Shown one piece after another: positions 49,144-56,722 of a stretch of 64,000 nucleotides of DNA (position 1 is the first letter of the stretch; every line of letters begins with the position of its first letter). A program made the translations under genes and the position numbers. The notes below the pieces were generated by a model. That model was not told where the DNA came from. It made no database searches and worked only from the letters and a program-made list of their open reading frames with translations. The stretch is from Halanaerobium polyolivorans (GTDB lineage Bacteria; Bacillota; Halanaerobiia; Halanaerobiales; Halanaerobiaceae): positions 1-64,000 of the forward strand of contig NZ_JAJFAT010000008.1 in the NCBI RefSeq assembly GCF_020711195.1, in the 5' to 3' direction.

Positions 49144-50946
49144 TTAACCCTGTGAAATCGCATCGACCGGACAAACTGGCTCACAGGCTCCACAAGCTAT
49201 ACAAACATCTTCATCTATTGCAAAGACTCCCTTGATTTCTCCACTAATTGCATCAACAGGACAAACTTTTGCACATTTTCCACAGCCTATACAATCTTCA
49301 GCAGCTATTACATAAGTGCTGAGCAGATCCTGACAGGCTCCAGCAGGACAATTTTGATGGTTTATATGGGCTTCATATTCTTTGCGAAAATGAGTTATGG
49401 TAGATAAAACTGGGTTAGGAGCTGATTTACCAAGTCCACATAAAGAAGTACTTTTGATATGGTCTCCTAATTCTTCTAGTAACTCTATATCTCCTTCTCT
49501 ACCTTCACCTTCAGTAATCCTATTTAATATTTCCAGCATTCTTTTTGTACCCTCTCTACAGGGAGTACATTTACCACATGATTCACTCTGGGTAAAGTTC
49601 AAAAAGAAACGTGCTACATCGACCATACAGGAATCCTCATCCATTACAACCATACCACCAGAACCCATCATAGTTCCAGCATCTAAAAGAGAATCATAGT
49701 CGATCGGTAGATTTAAATATTCTTCAGGTAAACATCCTCCGGAAGGACCACCGGTCTGAACGGCTTTGAACTTCTTATTTTTATCAAGTCCACCACCGAT
49801 TTCAAAGATTACCTCTCTTAAAGTTGTTCCCATAGGTACTTCTACTAAACCAGTATTATTGATTTTGCCGGTTAAAGCAAAAACTTTGGTACCTGCACTA
49901 CTTTCAGTTCCAATAGATGAAAAAGCTTCTGCTCCTTCTTTAATTATATATGGTACATTAGCAAAAGTTTCTACATTATTTATATTGGTAGGTTTGCCCC
50001 ATAAACCACTTACTGATGGATAAGGTGGTCTTGGTTTAGGCATCCCTCTTTTTCCTTCGATAGAATTCATCAAAGCAGTTTCTTCACCACAAACAAAGGC
50101 ACCAGCACCTTCTTTAATATGAAGTTTGAAATTAAAACCACTATCAAAAATGTTTTCCCCTAGTAGTCCATATTCTTCAGCGTCCTGAATCGCTTTTTCT
50201 AATCTGGTAATTGCTAAAGGATATTCAGCTCTTACATAAACATAAGCTTCATCTGCTCCAATAGCATAAGCAGCAATCATCATACCCTCTATAATCCCAT
50301 GGGGATCACCCTCAAGCAGACTTCTATCCATAAATGCTCCTGGATCTCCCTCATCTGCATTACAAATCACATATTTTTTGTCTGATTCTGTATTTCTGGC
50401 AAACTGCCACTTTAAACCAGTTGGGAATCCACCTCCACCTCTTCCTCTGAGGCCAGATTCTTTAAGCTCATCGATGATTTCTTGAGGCTCCATTAAAGTT
50501 AAGGCTTTACCTGCTGCTTCATAACCACCAACAGCTATATATTCATCAATGGATTCTGGGTCAATATGCCCACAATTTTTAAGTGAAATACGCTGCTGTT
50601 TTTTATAAAAATCTATATCTTGATAAGATGGAATCTGCTCTTCTGTCATCGGCTCTTTAAAGAGCAGTCTTTCTACAGTTCTTCCTTTTAGAAGGTGCTC
50701 ATCAACGATTTCTTTCACATCTTTTTCATTTACCTCACAGTAAAATACTCCTTCAGGATAAATGATCATTATTGGACCTTTTTCACAGAATCCATGACAG
50801 CCAGTTTCTACTATTTTAACCTCACCGCTCATATCTTTAGCAGTAAGCTCTTTTTCTAAGGTAGTTTTTAAATCTTTTGCACCAGAAGAAACACAACCTG
50901 TTCCAGTACAAACTAAAACATGGGAACGATAAATTGTCTCATTCAT
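49144..50946 (-). CDS. hydB: NADH-binding subunit HydB of the trimeric [FeFe] hydrogenase
   Basis: A 600-aa NuoF-like flavoprotein. The N-terminal thioredoxin-like [2Fe-2S] domain has CTGTGC and TGCHGFCEKGP. The FMN/NADH domain has GLRGRGGGGFPTGLKW and NADEGDPGAF. The NuoF [4Fe-4S] has ESCGKCTPCREGT with a distal LCGLGK cysteine. Two C-terminal ferredoxin clusters follow (CIGCGKCAKVCPVDA and CIACGACEPVCPVDA). This is the layout of electron-bifurcating HydABC enzymes. It lies between a 2Fe-2S protein gene and hydA. Confidence 0.95.
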   Translation of the reverse strand: MNETIYRSHVLVCTGTGCVSSGAKDLKTTLEKELTAKDMSGEVKIVETGCHGFCEKGPIMIIYPEGVFYCEVNEKDVKEIVDEHLLKGRTVERLLFKEPMTEEQIPSYQDIDFYKKQQRISLKNCGHIDPESIDEYIAVGGYEAAGKALTLMEPQEIIDELKESGLRGRGGGGFPTGLKWQFARNTESDKKYVICNADEGDPGAFMDRSLLEGDPHGIIEGMMIAAYAIGADEAYVYVRAEYPLAITRLEKAIQDAEEYGLLGENIFDSGFNFKLHIKEGAGAFVCGEETALMNSIEGKRGMPKPRPPYPSVSGLWGKPTNINNVETFANVPYIIKEGAEAFSSIGTESSAGTKVFALTGKINNTGLVEVPMGTTLREVIFEIGGGLDKNKKFKAVQTGGPSGGCLPEEYLNLPIDYDSLLDAGTMMGSGGMVVMDEDSCMVDVARFFLNFTQSESCGKCTPCREGTKRMLEILNRITEGEGREGDIELLEELGDHIKSTSLCGLGKSAPNPVLSTITHFRKEYEAHINHQNCPAGACQDLLSTYVIAAEDCIGCGKCAKVCPVDAISGEIKGVFAIDEDVCIACGACEPVCPVDAISQG

Positions 50947-50968
50947 TTAGAAAATGCCTCCTTTAAAA

Positions 50969-51334
50969 TTATTCACTATGTCTAGCGATTACTAATTCCT
51001 GTACGACATTGCCATTTATTACATGTTTGCTGATAATTTCTTTTACATCAGATGTACTTAGATTCCCATAGGTTATTCTTTCTTTACCAGGCATTCTTAC
51101 ATCTATTAAAGGCTCTTTTTCACACATTCCTATACAACCTGTTTGGGTTACCCTTACATCAATATCTCTGGTTTCTACTTCTTCTAAAATTGCTTTTAGG
51201 ATTTCTCTGGCACCTGCAGCAATACCACAAGTTCCCATCCCAACAATTATTTCTGGTCTTGTTCCCTGATCACGCTTTTTCATATCTTTTTTTACTTTAT
51301 CTCTCAATTCTTTTAATTCTGCTAAAGATTTCAT
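50969..51334 (-). CDS. Thioredoxin-like [2Fe-2S] ferredoxin
   Basis: A 121-aa protein with the NuoE-type [2Fe-2S] cysteines in GMGTCGIAAGARE and QTGCIGMCEKEPL. It likely carries electrons in or beside the hydrogenase complex; similar small proteins are encoded in clostridial and Thermotogales hydrogenase clusters. Its start codon shares one base with the stop of the ATPase gene upstream, and hydB follows after 22 bases. Confidence 0.86.
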   Translation of the reverse strand: MKSLAELKELRDKVKKDMKKRDQGTRPEIIVGMGTCGIAAGAREILKAILEEVETRDIDVRVTQTGCIGMCEKEPLIDVRMPGKERITYGNLSTSDVKEIISKHVINGNVVQELVIARHSE

Positions 51335-51891
51335 TAAAAAGCTTCACCTCCGCGGATTTCTTTGATATTTTCTGCTAAATATTCCTGGATCCAGCTTACA
51401 ATAGCTGAGGATTGTATAGAAAGATCATCTAATTCTTTTTTTATTTCCCTGCTGTCAAATTCAAATTTTTCGTCTGCAAAAGAATGTTCATAAATTATTT
51501 CTAACTCTTCACCATTAGCAGCAATAAAATTGCTGATAGTTGTAGCAATATCACCAAGTGGAGCTCGATCAATATTATCATATTCAAATTCAGCCCTTAC
51601 TACTGTTCCTCTGCCTTTTTTAGATTTGATCTCAAAATCTCCATTTGTTCTTTCAGCAGCATTTTTAAATAGAGAAAGACCAAGTCCTACTTCTCTTGTT
51701 GTCCTTGAAGTAACAAAAGGATCTGTGATATTTTCTAATAGCTCTTTTTTGATACCCTTACCATTGTCAGCAATAATAATTATAAATGAATTCTTCCCAG
51801 GATTCTCTGAGATTTGAAGCTCAATCTTATCTGCTTTTGCTTTTCTTGAGTTCTCCAAAATATCGAGAATATGTAGTGATAGTTCCCTCAT
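51334..51891 (-). CDS. Histidine-kinase-like ATPase domain protein in the hydrogenase operon
   Basis: A 185-aa protein. The GHKL ATPase domain occupies about residues 1-115 (N box ILDILENSRKAKADK, G1 IADNGKGIKKE, then TTREVGLGLSLFKNAAE). No phosphoacceptor histidine domain or sensor is present. The C-terminal part does not match a family I recognise. Such proteins accompany HydABC in several anaerobes, and a regulatory or phosphotransfer role is inferred only from context. It starts one base after hydC. Confidence 0.82.
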   Translation of the reverse strand: MRELSLHILDILENSRKAKADKIELQISENPGKNSFIIIIADNGKGIKKELLENITDPFVTSRTTREVGLGLSLFKNAAERTNGDFEIKSKKGRGTVVRAEFEYDNIDRAPLGDIATTISNFIAANGEELEIIYEHSFADEKFEFDSREIKKELDDLSIQSSAIVSWIQEYLAENIKEIRGGEAF

Positions 51892-51892
51892 T

Positions 51893-52375
51893 TTATTTAT
51901 ATTTTGCCAGAATTGAAGGAATTTCTTCTGGGATTAAGCGGCCATGGGTATCATCATTGACCATGATTACAGGTGCTAAACCACAGGCACCAATACAGGC
52001 AACTGATTCTAATGTAAAGGCTAGATCATCAGTTGTTTCTCCACTATCAATTTCAAGTTCCTCTTTGAGTACATCCATGATTTTGCCTGCACCTCTTACA
52101 TGACAAGCAGTTCCCATACATATTCTGATGATATTATTACCTCTTGGTTCCTGATGAAATTGACTGTAAAAAGTTACTACTCCATAAACCTGGCTTAAAG
52201 AAAGATTTAAACCAAGTGCAATCTCAGTTAGTACCTCTTCAGGTAAATAACCATATTCTTCCTGAGCTTCCTGTAAAACTGGGATTAAATATCTTTCTTT
52301 GCTCTCATATCTTCCCAAAATTTCATTTACAGGTTTTAAATATTTTGCTAATTTTTCTCCTTTAAGATGTGCCAT
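51893..52375 (-). CDS. hydC: NuoE-like subunit HydC of the trimeric [FeFe] hydrogenase
   Basis: A 160-aa NuoE-type protein. The [2Fe-2S] ligands are two pairs: CMGTACHVRG and CIGACGLAP. The N-terminal helical region includes PEEVLTEIALGLNLSLSQVYGV. It passes electrons between HydB and HydA. A TTG one codon upstream also keeps the frame, but ATG 52375 with AGGAGG nine bases away is preferred. The operon order is hydC, ATPase, 2Fe-2S, hydB, hydA. Confidence 0.94.
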   Translation of the reverse strand: MAHLKGEKLAKYLKPVNEILGRYESKERYLIPVLQEAQEEYGYLPEEVLTEIALGLNLSLSQVYGVVTFYSQFHQEPRGNNIIRICMGTACHVRGAGKIMDVLKEELEIDSGETTDDLAFTLESVACIGACGLAPVIMVNDDTHGRLIPEEIPSILAKYK

Positions 52376-52396
52376 CAATAATTGCCTCCTTGATAA

Positions 52397-53137
52397 TTAA
52401 TTTTCACTTAAAATGATTTTTCTGCCTTTTTCTCCTTTAACTGCTTTTAGAAATTCAGCAAAACTTCTTTCTTCCATAACTAAATTGTGATAAGATCTAA
52501 TCTCCTTTAGATAATGACTGTCAGAGTTTTGAATCATCTGATAGCAAAGAAGTTGAGGCTGCTTTTTTGAAACTTCCTCTATTGTAGTGTTTTTAGAGAT
52601 TTCTATTGTCTCAATTCCAAGTTCTGGTGGTATGAAACCCAGCTGACTAATAATACTATTTCTCCTATCCATATGAGATGGAATTACTATCCCACCAAGT
52701 GATGAAATCGTCTTTAAACACTTTTCTAAACTCAACTCAGATGAGCCAGCCAAAAAACGCCCCACTTTACTTTGAAATTCATCTGAAAAAGAACATTTGA
52801 TTTGAGGACCAAAAAAATCCTCATCATTTTCTATTTCAGGTAAATTAGCATAAACTATTTCCTGCCACTCAAATAATGAAGCTAAGTCAGGAAAAAAACT
52901 TAATATGTGAATTTCTTCTCGAGTTTCAGTTTCCATAGCTGGTATAAAAAATATATCGTTTTGTTCACAAAAATATTTAAACACCTCTGCATTTTCAGCA
53001 GAATTATGATCAGTTAAGGCTAGAACTTCTATTCCCTCTTGTTTTGCTTTATTAACTATCTCAGCTGGTGTCATCAATAAATCAGCACAGGGAGAAAGCA
53101 CAGAATGAAGATGAAGATCTGACTTAAATTTTAACAT
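52397..53137 (-). CDS. PHP-domain phosphoesterase
   Basis: A 246-aa PHP protein. Metal-binding motifs: DLHLHSVLSPCADL (HxH), ALTDHNSAEN and MDRRNS/IPSHMDRR, with a final NSDSHYLKEI. The family contains metal-dependent phosphoesterases and 3',5'-nucleotide hydrolases; the substrate here is unknown. A PHP gene recurs in the hydrogenase clusters of fermentative anaerobes. It follows the DRTGG gene with no spacing. Confidence 0.85.
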   Translation of the reverse strand: MLKFKSDLHLHSVLSPCADLLMTPAEIVNKAKQEGIEVLALTDHNSAENAEVFKYFCEQNDIFFIPAMETETREEIHILSFFPDLASLFEWQEIVYANLPEIENDEDFFGPQIKCSFSDEFQSKVGRFLAGSSELSLEKCLKTISSLGGIVIPSHMDRRNSIISQLGFIPPELGIETIEISKNTTIEEVSKKQPQLLCYQMIQNSDSHYLKEIRSYHNLVMEERSFAEFLKAVKGEKGRKIILSEN

Positions 53138-53467
53138 TTAAATATTGCTTTCACATAAACTACAGGCTAATTTATAAGCTTTTCTTTTAGTTCTTAAAAG
53201 ATTGACCCCTTTTTGGCAGGCCTTTTTTACTGCAGCTTCATCATATTCAAAATCCTCGACTAAAATTACTGCAGAAAGATCAACCAATAAGGCAACTGCA
53301 ACAACATTTTGATGACCCTGTACTGTTAACCAGAGATTATCTTGTGAGGCTCTTGCCATAACATTGCTTAAGAGATCACCAACATATACACCATCAATTT
53401 CTTTGTCCAAACTTGGTCCAGCAACTACTTCGAGATTAAATTTTTCAACTAGGTCTTTAACATTCAT
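53138..53467 (-). CDS. DRTGG-domain protein
   Basis: A 109-aa protein matching the DRTGG fold: EVVAGPSLDKEIDGVYVGDL, then WLTVQGHQNVVAVALLVDLS and a C-terminal ACQKGVNLLRTKRKAYKLAC. The function is unknown; DRTGG domains are also found in Pta and CBS proteins and probably bind a ligand. An upstream in-frame codon at 53488 exists, but AAGGAGG at 53474-53480 fits ATG 53467. It overlaps the end of the interrupted hydrogenase-like gene by 11 bases. Confidence 0.8.
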   Translation of the reverse strand: MNVKDLVEKFNLEVVAGPSLDKEIDGVYVGDLLSNVMARASQDNLWLTVQGHQNVVAVALLVDLSAVILVEDFEYDEAAVKKACQKGVNLLRTKRKAYKLACSLCESNI

Positions 53468-54794
53468 AATCTTCCTCCTTCTCACCATTAATCAGTGGTG
53501 GTAATGAATTTGCCAGTTCACAAAGATCACCTGCAAGATCACTAATTCTTTTTCTCAACATAAATGTACAGTCTGTTCTTACTGCAAGATCATTTACTAT
53601 ATCTTCAGCAAATGTTTTGCAGTCTGGAGCACCACAAGCTGCACAATCAAGTCCAGGCAGCAGCTCTATTTCTTTTTGCAGCTGCTCTAATTTCTGCATT
53701 GCTTTTTTAAAGTCTTTATCAAGCTTAACAATATTATCTGCTTTTATTGCTTGAGAAAGTTCGAAATTATATGCTTTGTCTTCTTTATTAACCCTATCTA
53801 ATTTGCATTTATTCAGCTCTTTTTTTAACTTTTTAACTCTGCTTTCTAAATTAAAGGCCGCCTGATAAGGATTTATTACATTTAGAATCCCACCTAAACA
53901 ACCATTTGCACATGATGTTAGCTCAAAGTAAGATATCTCATCAGAAATATTATTCCTTTCTATCTCATCTAAGAGCTTTTTAACAGCTTGAATCCCTGAG
54001 ACACTTAATGTGTTAATTTCCTGCCATGATTTAAGTATTCCTTCTTATCCTCCGTGATTACCCCAGGCTATTGATAAAGGAATCTTGTCAGATTCTTTGA
54101 TATCATCCTCAGTTATTTCTCCCAGTAGAGGGTATATTTCTTGATAAAGCTTATCAACCGCTATTGCCCCATCTAAAAAACTTTTTTCCTGACCGATAGC
54201 TCTATTAACTGTTGTCATTTTTGCAGGACAGGGAGTTAAAAAAAATAGAGAAGCAGCAATATTGTTCTCATTTTTAAGTTCATTTTTTACTTTTTCTGCA
54301 ATTAGCTCTACCGGAGATTTCATAGGCAGCAGCATCTCTATTAAATCCGGATACTGTGATTTAATCAACCTGACGATGACAGGACAGGAAGAAGAAATAT
54401 AATTAGCAGAGTTTTGATTAAGAAATTCTAAACTTCGGCGGGAAAGAGCAGCAGCAGCTTCTGCTACATCATAAACTTTTTTAAAACCAAGCTTATAAAG
54501 AGCAGCTTTTATTTTATCAGAAGAAATATCAGCTGAAAACTGACTGTAAAAACTTGGTGGGATTAATAAGACCGGATAATCATGACTAAGAATTTCTTCA
54601 AGTAGATCAGAGTTGCTGTATTTAGCATGATATTCACAAACCCTTATGCATTCTGCACAATCAACACAAAGGTCTTCTTTAATCCAGGCTTTACCCTGGT
54701 GTACCCTTATTGCTTTTGTAGGGCAGCCTTTTACACAATTTGTACAGCCCTCACATTTTTCTTCTTTTAGAAGCACAGAATGCTTTTTTGTCAT
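53457..54794 (-). pseudogene. HydS-like sensory [FeFe]-hydrogenase protein interrupted by one in-frame TAA
   Basis: One reading frame of 445 codons is broken only by TAA at 54045-54047. Before it: a two-cluster ferredoxin domain (CEGCTNCVKGC and CVDCAECIRVC) and H-cluster motifs SSSCPVI and TPCPAKM. After it, in the same frame: ELTSCANGCLGG (third H-cluster motif) and an Fe-S domain CAACGAPDC with a distal Cys. The first motif lacks the proton-transfer Cys, as in sensory hydrogenases. The stop stands where relatives have GGE, so GAA to TAA is the simplest origin. The upstream part alone (249 aa) would lack two H-cluster cysteines. No ATG, GTG or TTG follows the stop in frame until 53699. It may be a recent nonsense mutation, read-through or a base error. 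Confidence 0.85.
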
Positions 54795-54813
54795 TATAAC
54801 CCTCCTGCTAAAA

Positions 54814-55239
54814 TTAATTAGCTAATATCATCTTTATTTTAACAGTTGTACCTTCTGCTTCATTTGACTTTATTGAAAAATCATCAGCATATCTTCTAAC
54901 ATTAACAAGACCCATTCCTGCGCCAAAGCCCATCTCCCTAATTTCATCACTTGCAGTAGAAAAACCAGGGGTTAATGCTTTGTCAATATCGGGAATACCA
55001 GGCCCTTGATCAGAAACCTTAATTTCAAGTTCATCTTCTGAGATCTCAGCCGTGATTTTTCCCCCTAAAGAATGGATAATTACATTCATTTCTAGTTCAT
55101 AGGTCACTATGGCAGTTTTGCGAATTATTTTTGAATCTATACCTAGTTTTCTAAGCTTGTTTTTCAGTTCACTTGAAGCTTCTCCACCACTTTGAAAATT
55201 AAAACTTTCAATCTCCTTTTCCAATATCTCTTTTTTCAT
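54814..55239 (-). CDS. RsbW-like ATP-binding (anti-sigma/serine kinase) protein
   Basis: A 141-aa GHKL ATPase of the anti-sigma-factor kinase type: N box VTYELEMNVIIHS, G1 VSDQGPGIPDID, G2 REMGFGAGMGLVNVRRY. It probably binds ATP and could phosphorylate or sequester a partner; the partner is unknown. It lies second in the hydrogenase operon, 19 bases before the interrupted HydS-like gene. Similar genes occur beside HydABC in other fermenters, suggesting a conserved regulatory set. Confidence 0.84.
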   Translation of the reverse strand: MKKEILEKEIESFNFQSGGEASSELKNKLRKLGIDSKIIRKTAIVTYELEMNVIIHSLGGKITAEISEDELEIKVSDQGPGIPDIDKALTPGFSTASDEIREMGFGAGMGLVNVRRYADDFSIKSNEAEGTTVKIKMILAN

Positions 55240-55281
55240 ATAAAAAACTCAGCTCCTGACTAACAAAAATAGATTTGGAGT

Positions 55282-55644
55282 TTATAAATAATTGATCTCT
55301 TCTGCTCCAACCCCATTGTTATATAAAATTCCACAAGCCTCAAAAAGTGGTTTGGCTGTGGAATAAAGAAAAATACCTAATTGATTTGCAAGAGCAACAG
55401 TTTCAATCTGGGGTTCTTTGGCCCTGACAAATACTATAATTTTAATACCTACCATTTCAGCAGTTCTAACCACCTGAGGGTTTGTTAACCCGGTTAAAAG
55501 TAGAGTTTTATCATTAGAAAGAGCCAGCACATCACTCATCAAATCAGCTCCACAGGCTGTGACCACATCAAAATCATCGGCTATCTCACTTTCTTCAAAT
55601 ATGGTATTTGTTTGCAAAAGAGATTTAAGTGTTTTTAGTTTCAT
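55282..55644 (-). CDS. DRTGG-domain protein, first gene of the hydrogenase operon
   Basis: A 120-aa protein with DRTGG-domain features: VVTACGADLMSDVLALS, LLLTGLTNPQVVRTAEMVG, IIVFVRAKEPQ and a C-terminal FEACGILYNNGV. The function is not known. A paralogue of the domain is encoded at 53138-53467 in the same operon. It is the first gene after a consensus promoter and a Rex-like palindrome. ATG 55644 has TGGAGG. Confidence 0.82.
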   Translation of the reverse strand: MKLKTLKSLLQTNTIFEESEIADDFDVVTACGADLMSDVLALSNDKTLLLTGLTNPQVVRTAEMVGIKIIVFVRAKEPQIETVALANQLGIFLYSTAKPLFEACGILYNNGVGAEEINYL

Positions 55645-55715
55645 TTTAAGCCTCCATAATAAAATAATAACTTATTTTGAGTAAATTTGCAATAAAAAAG
55701 AAATTGGAAAAGATT

Positions 55716-55731
55716 AGTGAATTAATTCACT
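55716..55731. promoter_or_regulatory. Rex-like palindrome in the hydrogenase leader
   Basis: AGTGAATTAATTCACT is a perfect 16-bp palindrome about 20-35 bases after the predicted start of transcription. It contains GTGAA-N4-TTCAC, the core of Rex operators (TTGTGAA-N4-TTCACAA). A further TTGTGAA half-site lies in the promoter spacer. Confidence 0.55.
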
Positions 55732-55757
55732 TGAATTGTCAAAAAATATACACTATG

Positions 55758-55786
55758 AGTATACGATATTTTTTTCACAATGTCAA
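55758..55786 (-). promoter_or_regulatory. Promoter of the hydrogenase operon
   Basis: TTGACA (55781-55786), 17 bases and TATACT (55758-55763) on the minus strand, upstream of the first DRTGG gene. Confidence 0.8.
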
Positions 55787-55803
55787 GTATTTAGATAAAT
55801 TTT

Positions 55804-56154
55804 TTAAAGATCTATTAATCCTAAACTTATTTCTAAAGAGGTATTTACATCCTCAATCACATCATCACCTAAATGAGCAATATGCCTCTGCAGACGTTTT
55901 TTATCAAGGGTTCTAATCTGTTCAAGTAAAATTACTGAATCTTTGTCTAAGTTGGTGTAATCAGCAGGGATTTCAACATGAGTGGGCAGCTTTGCTTTGT
56001 TAATCCTGGAAGTAATTGCTGCCACAATTACGGTTGGACTATATTTATTTCCGATATCATTTTGAATTATTAAAACCGGTCTAGTACCTCCCTGCTCTGA
56101 CCCTACTACCGGATTTAAATTTGCGTAAAAAACATCACCTCTTTTTACTTTCAA
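55804..56154 (-). CDS. EndoA/MazF-type mRNA endoribonuclease toxin
   Basis: A 116-aa PemK/MazF toxin, the same length as B. subtilis EndoA. It has [20 protein letters not shown] and [19 protein letters not shown], then VAAITSRI. Such toxins cleave mRNA at short sites when the antitoxin is lost. The frame is open to 56223, but TTG 56154 preceded by GGTGGAG gives family length. It overlaps the antitoxin gene by 20 bases, as expected for a coupled pair. Confidence 0.9.
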   Translation of the reverse strand: MKVKRGDVFYANLNPVVGSEQGGTRPVLIIQNDIGNKYSPTVIVAAITSRINKAKLPTHVEIPADYTNLDKDSVILLEQIRTLDKKRLQRHIAHLGDDVIEDVNTSLEISLGLIDL

Positions 56155-56431
56155 TTTTTTCACACTCCACCAGTCTTTGCTCATAACATAAATATGAATA
56201 GCAGTCACTAGATAAACCTTCATCTGCTAATTTTTGATTTAGACCGGCCATTTTTTGATATCCTGTTTTAAGAAGTGATCTAACCTCTTCTTTTTTAAGT
56301 TCTCTTAAATATAGTTCTACTGCTTTTAATAAAAAATTATTGCGCTGTTCATTATTTTCACTGCAGTAACTCTCTATTTCTTCAACAAGCCCCTGCGGCA
56401 ACTCTATTTTTAGCTGCTTTAATTCTACCAA
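56135..56431 (-). CDS. EndoAI-like antitoxin (ribbon-helix-helix)
   Basis: A 98-aa protein. The N-terminal part [14 protein letters not shown] followed by a helical segment fits a ribbon-helix-helix DNA-binding domain. The C-terminal half, with [20 protein letters not shown], corresponds to the toxin-blocking tail of EndoAI. It should neutralise the toxin and repress the operon. GTG at 56440 and TTG at 56431 are both possible starts; GGAGGTG fits TTG better. It follows the 48-aa gene. Confidence 0.78.
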   Translation of the reverse strand: MVELKQLKIELPQGLVEEIESYCSENNEQRNNFLLKAVELYLRELKKEEVRSLLKTGYQKMAGLNQKLADEGLSSDCYSYLCYEQRLVECEKIESKKR

Positions 56432-56472
56432 CACTTCCACCTCCGCCTGATTGATTAAACGAAAAGATGAGA

Positions 56473-56619
56473 CTATTTAGCCCCATCTTCAAGTAGAGAA
56501 ACCTTTTTAATAAAATCTTCATTTACTTCTGCCATCTTTTTGTAACCATTAATCATTGCTTTGATTATTTTTTCTTTTTCTGTTTTACTAAGGTTTTTTT
56601 CCCGATGCAGCCTCTCCAC
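56473..56619 (-). CDS. 48-aa antitoxin-tail-like small protein
   Basis: Start GTG at 56619, six bases after GAGGTGGGG; stop TAG at 56473. The protein begins MERLHREKNLSK and has KAMINGYKKMAEVNEDFIKK, which parallels [19 protein letters not shown] in the antitoxin encoded 42 bases downstream. It lacks the ribbon-helix-helix domain. It is the first gene after a full-consensus promoter. It may be a second, DNA-binding-free antitoxin or a remnant of duplication. Confidence 0.65.
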   Translation of the reverse strand: MERLHREKNLSKTEKEKIIKAMINGYKKMAEVNEDFIKKVSLLEDGAK

Positions 56620-56678
56620 TGTTTACCCCACCTCATTGTAAAAAAGATTGAGAAAAGCCTTAAATTAATTCTGTTTTA

Positions 56679-56707
56679 ATTATACATTAGTTTTTAAAAG
56701 CTGTCAA
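56679..56707 (-). promoter_or_regulatory. Full-consensus promoter of the toxin-antitoxin operon
   Basis: TTGACA (56702-56707), 17 bases and TATAAT (56679-56684) on the minus strand, both boxes perfect. Confidence 0.85.
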
Positions 56708-56722
56708 TAAAAAAACCGTCTT

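Noticed and set aside
54045-54047. Stop codon in the HydS-like gene as selenocysteine or pyrrolysine
   Set aside because: The codon is TAA. Selenocysteine uses TGA and pyrrolysine uses TAG, and the expected residue at this place is Glu.
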